Source of the DNA: Gentiana macrophylla
Lineage: Eukaryota; Streptophyta; Magnoliopsida; Gentianales; Gentianaceae
Length of the DNA: 64,000 nucleotides
NCBI GenBank assembly: GCA_026214975.1
Contig: CM047808.1
Coordinates: 5,569,262-5,633,261 of the forward strand
Direction of reading: 5' to 3'
Both the position numbers and the translations under genes were made by a program. The notes under the pieces were generated by a model that had not been told where the DNA came from, made no database searches, and saw only the letters and a list, made by a program, of their open reading frames with translations. Shown one piece after another: positions 37,544 to 49,500 of this stretch. Each line of letters opens with the position of its first letter. The first letter of the stretch is position 1.

Positions 37544-40500
37544 ATGACTACACATATTTTGCTTATTATCTTCATACTTTTGGTCACTGTGTCGACTGTT
37601 TTTTCCAATGGAAATGGAGGGGAAGAGGCTGTAAATCCGGTCAACTTGAAGGGTAAGAGATAAATTGTTTCTTTATCGTCGATTTATATTGTTTCAAATG
37701 TTAGCTAGCTAGACGACCTTTTTGTTAGTCTTGTAAATATGCTATTTATACATATGCCTTTGTGTGATATATTGGCTCACACTTGTTATAGAACTCGTAT
37801 TTGAAAAGTGTCGAAGTATATATTCATAATATTAATTATCTACTTTCTTATCATGAGCTGAAACAATCCGGGGGTTTATGCCAAAATTTTATTTTAGAGC
37901 CCTTGACTGTGCAAAATTTTTGTTATAGTAGTTATTTTCGAGGTATACTAGGTGAAGAGGTGTAGAAAAGATATTACATTTTTAGTCCCCCATTTTCTTT
38001 TTCTTTATTTCTTTCAAAACTAGACTCTATCTTTCATTGTTATGATTAACACACATATGTGTGCGTTTTTGTTACGATAAACACATTTATGTATGTTTTT
38101 GTTACGTACAATTATAGTACAAGTAATGGAGTGTTTATCATAGCAAAAACATGCACACATAGGGGTGTTGATTGTAACAATTAATGAAACATACATAGGG
38201 CTGTTTTTACGTAACAAAAACACATATATAAAAGTGTTTACGGTAACAATGAGAAATAGATGTTAGTTTTGAGAAAATAAAGAAACAGGAGGGCTAGATG
38301 GAGATAACTTTATATTTTTAATTCTATCAAACGCCTAGGTGGAAGAAAAGTTGTTATTGAATGTGTTTCAGTGGAAGACTCGGATTAATGGTTAATTTCT
38401 TAACTCTGTTGATTGGTACTGTCCCAACATCCTCCTCAAGTGTTGGCACCCAACACTTGCACAAATTTTTTTTTAAATTATATTAAGATCAAACACTTAC
38501 TGTTGTATTAAAACCAATTGGTGTTCCTTATACATTAAGAGTGGGGACGTACAATCTGTCCCAACAGATAATTTGCTACATATAAGCAAAGAACTGGGAG
38601 TTGATTTTAGTGTATGCTTAACTGCTAACCCTGTCTAGTCTTCTCGTTTTGTGTTTGAGGTTCTTGATCAATGAAGATGTTATCCATTAATGTCAGAGGG
38701 TTGGGGAAAAGCTCTAAACGTAGGTGGATTAAAAAAGAAATGGTTCTTAAAGAAAGAGTTGATTTTTTTTGGCTATTCAAGAGACCAATGTATGTATCTC
38801 ATTTTTCGTCACAAACTATGCATGCACTCTGTCTCACTTCTCAGATTCGATTGGCTCGGCTCAACTGGCGGGCTGGTGCATGTCTGGAACTGAGGTTTAA
38901 CTGGGGAATGGCTTTATTGGCAAGGAACTGATCAACCAATGTTGACTATCAATGTTATGAGGTTTGATATTCTCAATCTTAATCGAAATTGGAATGGTCT
39001 CATCTTCATCTTTGGATATTTCAATTCGGTTTGCTTTTGAATGAGAATTGGTGTGAGAATCCACAATTGACAAAAGATGAAGTTTTGAGACATTTCAAGT
39101 CCATTTTTCATGAGCCTTGCAAGAACCGTCCTACATTCAGGTTTAATAAGTTCAGGAAATTAATCATCTCCCTTTGTAAAAACTTGAGAAACAGAATGTT
39201 GGATAATGTTTTTAGATAATCCATTCAGTCTCCAAGGTTTATTACATATAGGATTAAGCTAGGACACTTGGCACTCAAACATGATGTCACACATCAACAC
39301 AAGATCTAGTCTAGGATCTATTATTATAATAAAGTGTGAATAACAATTGTCATTAAGAATAGAAATGTGAGAGTACACAGTATATATAGGAACCCACATG
39401 GTAGAATAGTAAAATAACGACAAACATAAATATAAATATATATAACTATCCAATACGCCCCCTCAAGCTGGACGTAGAGAGCGGAGGCCAAGCTTGGACA
39501 CAAACAAATCAAAAGGCTACCGCGCAAGAGGCTTGGTCAAAGCATCGGCAAGCTGGTCTCCACTGTGCACACGAGACACCCAAACAATACGTACCTTTTT
39601 CCACATAATCCCGAATGAAATGATAGTCAATGGCAACATGCTTCATCTTGGAATGAAACATCGGATTTGCACTCAAGCGCTCAGCACCTAGATTATCACA
39701 AAAAATAACCGGAGTAGACGTAACCGGAAAACCAAGATCACTCGTAAGATATCAGAATAAGCAAGCTCAAGCGCAAGATTCGCAATCGCCCGATACTCCG
39801 CTCAAGAGGAGGGCGAAAAACAAAGATCTTGCTTCTTAGAATGCCAAGAAATGGCATTGCGCCCAAAAAACACCAAATAGGCGGTAGTAGAATAGTATCC
39901 ATCATCCGGATTGCCACCCCAATCGAAATCCGAGAAGGCATGTAAAGCCAAAGGAGTCCTAAAAAATCAAGACCCGAGTAACCGTGCTGATAAATATCGA
40001 AGCACATGCTTGGCAAGACGCCAATAATAATCCGTAGGAGCGTGCATAAATTGAGCCAACTTGTTAACAGCAAAAGAAATATCGGGACGAGTAAACATTA
40101 AGTATTGCAAAGAACCAATAACCTGGCGATACGGGGTAGGGTTAGCCAGAATCACGTGGTACATTAGCAAAAGCATCCTTGGGCAAAGGAGTGGAAGCCG
40201 CATTGGAATCCTCCATGTGAACCCGGGATAACAAATCATTGATATAATTGCTCTGGGTAAGAAGCAAACCAGAGGAATTAGGCGTAACTTCAACCCCGAG
40301 AAAATAAGACAACGGACCCAAATCTTTTAAAGAAAACCGATGGGAGAGATCATCAATAACCTGTTGAATGAGCTGTGGCGAACTACCCGTGATGACAATG
40401 TCGTCAACATAAACAAGCATAATAATAATAGCAGCATCAGTACGTAAAACAAACATAGAGGAATCCGACGTAGAATTGACAAACCCCAAGCCCAACACAA

Positions 40501-43500
40501 AGGTACGGAGCTCATGAAACCAAGCTCGGGGAGCTTGTTTGAGACCATATATAGCCTTATGCAACTTGCAGATAAAACCAGGACGAGAAACATCCTCAAA
40601 CCCCGGGGTTGTTGCATGTACACATCTTCATGCAACGTACCTTGCAAAAAAGCATTATTAACGTCTAACTGGCGTAATGACCAACTGAGAGAAACCGCAA
40701 GACTAAGCACCAATCGAATAGTAGCCGTTTTAACCACTGGTAAACGTCTCAAAGTAATCAACACCCGGACGCTGACTAAAGCCTTTAGCAACAAGCCGAG
40801 CTTTGTAACGATCAATAGTACCATCCGGATTACGCTTAATCCGAAAAACCCACTTAGAACCAACTATATTCATACCCGGCTGAGGTGTAACCAAAGACCA
40901 TGTACCATTGCGAATTAAGGCATCATACTCCTCGGACATAGCCAATCGCCAATGCGAACACCGCATTGCTCGTCGCCGCGATGGCGGGGTTCAACGGTAC
41001 GAAGACGGTTTTCAAGTTGGGCGAAGGTTTAGGATTTTGCGTGGTTTGAAAATCTGATTTTGGGCTCGAGTGATCATGCGGTTGAGGGGTGGAGGGGGTG
41101 GCGTGGGAATGGGTGTAGCATGTGAGGATGTTGCCGTGAGAGGGGAGGCAGCTGAGGAGGAAGCCGTGGAGGGCGTGGACTGAAAAGTAGAACCAGAAGT
41201 AGAGGGAAGAGATGAGCTGGGGGTGGTAGGCTCGGCCAGGGGGTGGGAGACTATGGGATTGGGTACAGGAGCAGAGGGTATATCATGGAGGAGTTCTGGA
41301 GGGAGAAGGGAGGATATAGGTGGTAAAGGTTCATCAATGGTACGAGTGGCAAAAGGAAAATCCGTTTCAACAAACCGAACATCCCGGGAAATATAGAGTT
41401 TTTCATCGACAAGATCGTAGCACAAATACGCACTTTGCGTTAAAGCATAACCAAGAAAGACACAGGGAAGGGAATTAGAGTCAAGCTTGTGATGTAGTAT
41501 AGGCGAATCCAAGGATAGCATTTGCGACCAAAAACCCGAAGTTTGTGATAATTTGGCTCAACAGAGTGTAGCTTCTCGTATGGTGATAACATACCTAAGA
41601 CCGGAGTGGGAAGGCGATTAATGAGATAGACCGCGGCGCTAACGGCATAGGACCAAAAATTGATAGGCATAGAAGCTTGTTTCATGAGTGTGAGTGCAGT
41701 TTCCATGATGTGCAGATGTCGACGCTCCGACATACCATTATGTTGCGGAGTGTGCGTGACAGAGGTAAATTGAGCAATCCCATGAGCTCGAAGGAATGGT
41801 AACATTGCAATATATTCCGTGCCATTGTCAGAATACAAAATTTGAATGGTGGAATCAAACATACGTTCAGCATAAGCTTTGAATTTTACAAAAGTTGCAA
41901 GAGCATCAGACTTTCGAACTAAAGGATAGAGCCAAGTGAAGCGAGTGAAACGATCAACAAAAATAATGTAATACTTAAATCCATCAATTGAATAAACGGG
42001 GGATGTCCAAAGATCAGAAAAAATGACATGCAAAGGTCGAGTAGCAACAATAGTCGAAGTATGAAAAGGTAGCCTGTGGCTTTTATTACATAAGCAGGCA
42101 TCACAAGGATGCAACAAAGACGAGGAAACATCTAAAAAATTTTTGTTGCGTAAAGTTTGAAGGACTGGAGCAGCAGGATGACCACAACGGGAGTGCCAGG
42201 TGGAAAGCGAAGCTTTGGAGACTGGGAAAGCGAAGGGTGATCCATGTGTCCAGTAATAAGCACCGTCTTTAGCTAGACCCCGGTGGAGGCATTTGCCAGT
42301 CGTCAAATCCCTCACCTTAAAAGAATCAGAAGAAAAATCAATGGATACAGAATTATCAAGGCAAAATTTCTGGACAGATAAAAGATTTTTAGAAAGCCGA
42401 GGAACATGTAAAACATTGGTTAGACGAAATGGACCAAGAGAAGCTGAACCAATGCTAGAAATAGCTAAAGTAGAACCATCACCAATGATGATGCGTTCCG
42501 TACCTGAGTAAGAGTGATGCAAGGTTAGAAGATCCAACTCACGAGTCATGTGGTGAGAAGCACCACTGTCCAACATCCAAGGTGCGGGAGAATCAACAGG
42601 TGCCAGGGGCGCAGTCGCTGTACCTACATAAGCAGATGGTGGTTGTGGGGAGTGATTGGAACGAGGTTGTTTGTTGGGGTGCGGTGGACGAGGGAGATGG
42701 TTGTACAACGGGTAAGTAGGGCACCTAGTTGCAGTATGACCAGTGGTACCACAAAGCTGACAATATCCAAGATAACCAGAGGTAGGACGATTTGGGTTGG
42801 TATGTGACTGGGAAGGAGGTCTCGGCTGTGGGGAAAAGGAGGGCCTGTTGAGGTATTGCTGCGGTGTAGGAGGACGGTTGGCAGGGGGATAAGCAGGAGG
42901 CTGCTGGGAGGGGGGGTTAGAGTGAGGCCGAGAGGGATATAGGTTTGGACGAGGTGGTGTGTGAGCAGGGAATGCAGTGTACGCAGGCTGATTAGCCTGT
43001 GTTGTATATTGTAACATAGATGCCTCATGGTTAAGTAATCGTTCATGCAAATCAGGCATGGTAATGGCAGATTCACGAGCACGCATAGCATTAACCAACC
43101 ATAACCAGAACCCAAACCCCGTAACACAATATCAACCAAATCATCCTCATCAACGCGTTTTCCCAAGGAAGCTAACTCATCGGCAATAGATTTAATGGTA
43201 GTAAAATACTTAGAAACCGAGCTATTACCTTTAGTAGTGGAATTGAGCCTGAACTTGAGGTTTTGAATCCTGCCCCTGCTCTGTTGTCCATACGTATTAC
43301 AAACGTCTGTCCAAGCCTCCTTGGGCGTGTTCGTGTGTTGCACAAGCGATGCCAAGAGTCATCCATGGACCCGAAATGAGATTATGGATGAAGGAGTCTT
43401 GCCTCGATCCACTTTGTCTCGAGTAGGATTAGGTGTACCGGCCGGGAGTGCTGCGGGTTGTGGGGTGTCACCAGTCACATAGCCGAGAAGGCCATAGCCG

Positions 43501-46500
43501 GTGAGGCAATTAATGATCTGCTTCTTCCAGGCTAGGAAATTAGCATCCTTGAGTTTCATGGGTGCGTGAACTGGGTGGCGAAAGGATAACGGCCGGTGTG
43601 GTGGAGCTAGCGGCCGGGGCGGGTTGGCTGCTCATCTCCGAGCTGGTGGCAGAAGTGACCGACGCCATGGAAGCCGGCGGCGGCAAGCTTAAATAGGAAC
43701 CTAAAAAAAAAAAAAAAAAAATTATAACGTGGAACGTTGCTCTGATACCATATTATAATAAAGTGTGAATAACAATTGTCATTAAGAATAGAAATGTGAG
43801 AGTACACAGTATATATAGGAACCCACAGGGTAGAATAGTAAAATAACGACAAACATAAATATAAATATATATAACTATCCAATATCTATACTATTAGATA
43901 TTACAAAGTAGTCCCTCAATGTCGTATATTAATAGTATACTCCAACAGCCCCTCTCAAACTAAATGTGGATGATTTTTCACATTGAGTTTGGATCTGAAA
44001 GGTATAAAGGATGCAGCTGAGAGAGCCTTGGTGAAGATGTCTGCTGGCTGTCCACAGGAAGGTATATATTGTACCACCAGCTCACCATTGACAACTTGAT
44101 CTCTCACAAAATGGACATCAATCTCTATATGCTTAGTTTTAGCATGGAAAACCGGATTTTGGGCCAGAGAATTGGCACCAACATTATCACAGTATATGAC
44201 AGGTGTGGCCTTCATGCTGATGCCAAGTTCTTTTAGTAAAGAGGTTAACCACCTGGATTCAGCAGCTGCATTTGCAAGACTTCGATATTCTGATTCAGTG
44301 CTTGACCTAGACACCACTTGCTGTTTTATTGAGCTCCATGTTACAAGAGAATCACCAATGTACATGCAGTGACCTGCAACTGATCTTCTGTCATGCTTGC
44401 AACATCCCTAGTCAGCATCACTGTACCATTAAGGAGACGAGCTACATCGATGTAAAGTCATAAGATTGAGTTGCCCTTGAGCCTTGAAGTGCAATCCATA
44501 GTCTGTGGTGCTCTTTAGATACCTCAACACCCTTTTTAGAGCTTCCTAGTGAACATCTTTAGGTGAATGCATGAACTGATCGACTGAGGGTATTGACAGC
44601 AAAAGCCACATCAGGTCTTGTAAAAGTTATGTACTGAAGTGCCCCTATGACACTTCTATAGAGAGAGGGGTTCTTCATGGGTGTGCCCTCTTCTGGAGTA
44701 AAGGATTTTCCAGCTACAATAGGGGTAGGACAAGGCTTGATAGATTCAAGGCCAAGTTTGTGCAAAGAAATTGTTTCAAATAATGTTTCAGTGTGAGGCG
44801 ATCCAAATTATCCCTCCTTGCTTCTACACCAAGAAAATGGCTCAGCTGTCCCGAATCTTTGAGGGGAAATCTGCTGTTTAGAAGAGTAATAAACTTCTGG
44901 ATGGCATTTGTTGCCTATAATCAAGAAATCATCAACATAGACCAATACATACAAAATAGTGGTGTTGTGTTTCATAATAAACAGAGAAGTGTCTGAAACT
45001 GATTGTGTGATTCCCAACTGAAGGAGTTGATGTATCAACTCATCAAACTAGGCCCTAGGTGCCTGTTTAAGGCCATAAAGTGCCTTTTTTAAATGACAGA
45101 CATGTGCAGGTTTGTTGCTATCAATGAACCCTTCTGGTTGTGGCATTAACACAGACTCATATAGTCTTCCATTCAGAAAGGCATTATTGATATCCACTTG
45201 TTGAATCCCCCAATTTAGTGAGACAGCAATGGCCATAATCACCCTGATTGTACTAGCTTTGGCAACAGGGCTGAAGGTTTCACTGTAGTCTATCCCGTTA
45301 TTTTCATGAAAGCCCTTGGCAATAAGTCTTGCCTTATATTTCAGAACTGTGCCATCTGGTTTGAGTTTAGTTTTAAATATCCATTTGTTGCCCACTAAAT
45401 TATGAGAAGGATGTGCTGATACTAACTCCCAGGTTTGATTGTCACAGAGTGATTGATACTCTTCTTTCATGGCTTTGAGCCACTTTGGATCAACAAGGGC
45501 TTGTGTAACTGTCTAAGGTTCCAAACCATCATCAGGCATTTCTATGTTAAGAGTGAACATCTTCTTTGGTTTCACAATGCCACTCTTTAATCTTGCCTGC
45601 ATCTGATGTTTTGGTGGTGACACTGAGGAGTCATTGGATGAGCTATCAGATTGAGGTGCAGGGGAGATAGCTGGTGAATTGATTGGAGGAGGATAGTGAT
45701 CTTCAGTGGCAGGGTGTGACTGACTAGATGATCTGAGAGGCGATTCTTGGATGCAGGGGCTGGAAGGTTGTACATGAGTGTCTAGAGGAGAAGTGTCAGG
45801 AGGATGCCCTTCTGGAGTGAGATGTTGCACAGTGGTACCTGCAGAAACACTGAAACTAGGATGTGGTAGATCATGGAAAGAGACTCCACCAGCAGTACTG
45901 TGAGGATGCATAGATTTGTATGGAAATTCTAATTCATTAAACTTGACATGTATAGTGGAGTAGACCCTACCATTACTGGCTAGGCACTTGTGACCTTTGT
46001 GAGACTGACTAAGACCCAAATAAACACATTTCTGAGTATGATACTGAACCTTTTGAGTGTGATATGGTCTTAAATAGGGATAACAGGTGCAGCCAAAGGT
46101 CTTAATCAGATTGAGGTTAGGTTTACACGACTTCATAGGGTGATTTGTGATCCAGGACTAGTGTAGGAAGGATGTTGATTAAGGAAACAGCACGAAAAAA
46201 CTATCTACCCAATATTTAAGGGACAATGATGCTTGTGTAAGAAGTGTGATGCCAGTTTCCACAATGTGCCTGTGCTTTCTTTCAGCTCTCCCATTTTGTT
46301 CATGAACATGAGGGCATGAGTGTTTGAATTTTATACCATTGGTGGCAAGGAATGATTCAAAGCTTCTATATTCCCCCCAGTCTGACTGCACTGTCTTAAT
46401 GCTAGTAGTGAACAAGTTTCCTACAGTGATGTATGAGACATGAAGTATATTTTTCAGATGCATATTAGGTTTAACAAAACAATGGCCTGTGTGTGCAATG

Positions 46501-49500
46501 TGTAATTTACTGCCATTGCCAACTATTAAGGTTTCCTTACCATCATATTCAGTCTTGTTCTGTAGATGATTCAGGTCTGAGGTTACATGATTTATGGCTC
46601 CAGAATCTACATACCAGTTGGGATCTCCAACCATCTCTGGGGATGCAATGTAAGTAGCTACTTGCCTATTCCTATTTGAACCAGAAAGAGTTGTTGGTCT
46701 GAGGGCTAAAATTGTTCTCAAACCTGTGCCAGCATTCAGATGCTATGTGTCCAACCTTAAGGCATATCTGATAGGTAGGTTTAGGTCCAATGTTGGAGTT
46801 TTTACCATTGCTAGATCTGCCTCCACCTCTAGATCGACCTCCTCTTTCTGACCCCTGTTGTCCTCTACCTCTACCATTACTGGGGGGGTCTAGGTCCTCT
46901 ATTCCTTCCTCGGTACATTTGAGAAACATGAGCACTTGTCTGTGACAGATCCAGAGCAGGAGTGGGATTGAATCGAGCAATTAATCGTTCATGAGTCAAC
47001 AATTGAAACTGAACTTCTAGCCAGGAAAGAAATCCAACTCTAGATGTGATGTTCACAATCACAGACTCATATTCTTTGGTGAGTCCTCCTAAAGTGGCAA
47101 GTATGAGTTCTGACTGAGATATCGGATATCCTGCAGATGCAAGACCATCGAAATGGATTTTCATGAGAACCAGGTAATCTTCCATTAAACGAGCACCCTT
47201 CTCTGTTTTGGTCAATGCATCTTTGAGTTCAAGAATTCTGGATTCAGCCTGACTGTTGAACAAGATCTCAAGGGTATTCAAGACTTCTGCAGCAATAGAG
47301 CATCCACAACTTCAAGTAGAGCTTGTTCAGTCATGGATCCAAGTAACCAGCCTAGAAGTAAGTTGTCAACGGCAATCCACTCGTCATATGCCGGATTCTT
47401 GATCGGAACAGCAACAGGAGAAGCACAAGAAGATCCTGTGGTAAAAACAACCTCAGGTGGCTTCGGTTTTGTCCCAAACACATGGCCTTGAAGTCTGTAA
47501 CCTTTGATTACTGGCAAGATGGAATAACGCCAGAGCAAATAGTTATGGCGGCTGAGTTTCACTATAAAGCTCTGTGTAAGATTTCCACCGAATGGGGGTG
47601 CATGTAAGGTTGCCGGAAATAATGGTGGTGGACGGAGGAGAGGTGAAGGTGAGATCTGAGTATTTGATATAGGAAGGGCATTAGGAATGGAAAACATGGA
47701 TGAGTAGCTCCCCAAGCTGATTTGCGGAGTTGGGGTTGAGCTGGGAGTTGCAGGAGCTGGCTGAGAGCTTCCTGCCGGAGCTGTGCTCTCGGTGGCTCCG
47801 ATACCAACTTGAGAAACAGAATGTTGGATAATGTTTTTAGATAATCCATTCAGTCTCCAAGGTTTGTTACATATAGGATTAAGCTAGGACACTTGGCACT
47901 CAAACATGATGCCACACATCAACACAAGATCTAGTCTAGGATCTATACTATTAGTTATTACAAAGCAGTCCCTCAATGTCTTATAATAATATACTCCAAC
48001 ATAGAAGCTTCTCTAGAAAGTCTTATTTTAGAGAAGGAAGTGCATGAAGCTGTGTGGAATTGCGCCGATGGTTTTATTTTGCGCTTCTTCAAATCCCAAT
48101 GGTCGTTGGTGAAGGATGATATTATGCTCCTCTTTTGTCACTCTTATACCCAAGAAATCTAATCCTACTTCCATTAAAGACTACAAAGCCGGATCAGTGT
48201 ACAAGTGTCTTTCTTAAAATATTAGCCGAGAGACTCAAAGTAGCCATCATTCCATCACTGGAAATAACCAATCAACATACATAAAAGGAAGGCGAATTCT
48301 CGATGGCGTTGTATTAACTAATGAGATGATTGACTTCTTAAAAAGGAAAAAAGTTAAAGCTTTTACGACCCTTCACATCAATGGTCACGTAAGTTGCGGA
48401 ATTGAGGCAACCCCTCAAATCCCGCGTGCGCCCAACCGTTACGGCCACTGATTTCCAAATCGGCCTCGCCATAGACTCTCTCTCCGCCAAACATAAGACC
48501 GTCTGCTTTGTAGCACGGCGTCATAAGACCATTCGCTTCATAGCGTGGAATGCAAGACCACCCGCTTCATAGCGTGGCACCATAAGACCGTCTACTTCGT
48601 AGCGCGGCGCCATAAGACCATCCGCTTCATAGCATGGCAAGTAAGACCGTCCGCTTCATAGCGCGGTGCCATAAGACCGTCTGCTTCGTAGCACGGTGTC
48701 ATAAGACCATCGGCTTAATAGCGTGGCAAGTAAGACCGTCCACTTCATAGTGCGGCGCCATAAGACCGTCTGCTTCATAGCGCGGTGTCATAAGACCATT
48801 CACTTCCTGGCGTGGCAAGTAAGACCGTCCGCTTCATAGCGCGGCACCATAAGACCGCCTGCTTCATGGCATGGAAATTAAGACCGACTCTTAGTTTGGC
48901 ACTCAGATTGCGCTAATAGGTGATCTGCGGAACCCGTAAAAGGGTCCACGGATCCATAATCGGGTCCGTCCGACGGCCTAAACAATAAACAATGTTTGGG
49001 TCCGCTAAGTCCGCATTATCCTAATCCGGACAAAGGCCACGAGCTAGTCAACAAGCCTTCAATCAGCCATCTCATAGGTGCGACTAGAAGCAACTGGAGC
49101 CGATCAGCCCGCTCGTCATGTTACGAAGCCCGCTCAACTAGGCGAACAAGCTACTATATGGCGATCTCAAGACAAAGACTCAGAAATAGAGTCTGATGTC
49201 GGGTCCACCCATCATTAGACCGACCTAACAGCTGTCTAGTACTACTTAGTGTCACATCACACTTTATTATGTCTTATTGTGTGATAATTCCGATGTTATC
49301 AGAAAGCTTCAAATCAAAGACTGCCAACCAAAGTCAATGTGCAAACGTGGAATGGTGATATATAAATGGTACCCGGTGTTCATTTTGTAATGCAGGGGAT
49401 GATGTTGAAGAGCATATCTTTTTGACTCCTTCTTTCTCACATCTATTATATATGGGAAAACATATTTGTTTGGTGTCATATATTCACAGCTTCTTCCTTG

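Larger units (their letters stand above)
39322..43884 (-). mobile_element. Young Ty1/copia element E with 134-bp LTRs, inside the LTR of F
   Basis: LTRs are 39322-39455 and 43751-43884, each 134 bp and differing by about one base where I compared them. A perfect TCTAT duplication (39317-39321 and 43885-43889) matches the single TCTAT in F's other LTR. The primer site GCTCTGATACCA at 43739-43750 is the complement of TGGTATCAGAGC. The polypurine tract is next to 39455. LTR tips are TATTGG...ATAATA on the minus strand instead of TG...CA. LTR near-identity and a mostly readable polyprotein point to a recent insertion. Confidence 0.9.
39182..48001 (-). mobile_element. Ty1/copia element F, inserted in the LINE and carrying element E
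   Basis: The LTRs are about 195 bp. The right (5') one is 47807-48001; the left (3') one is 39182-39321 plus 43890-43946, split by E. On the minus strand they start TGTTGGAGTAT. The primer site is at 47794-47806 (complement of TGGTATCGGAGCC, tRNA-Met type). The likely duplication is TAAAA/TAGAA (39177-39181 and 48002-48006, 4/5 match). The interior encodes a copia polyprotein with an internal deletion. Element D at 57533 is a relative. Confidence 0.85.

Noticed and set aside
40514..40918. Plus-strand frame of 134 codons
   Set aside because: It lies opposite the RT of element E and is its antisense shadow.
42550..42807. Basic plus-strand frame across the Gag/protease of element E
   Set aside because: Antisense shadow of the zinc-knuckle and protease region; no independent support.
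48494..48890. Possible CRISPR-like array
   Set aside because: Units are contiguous and diverged, with no spacers. This is a plant genome minisatellite.
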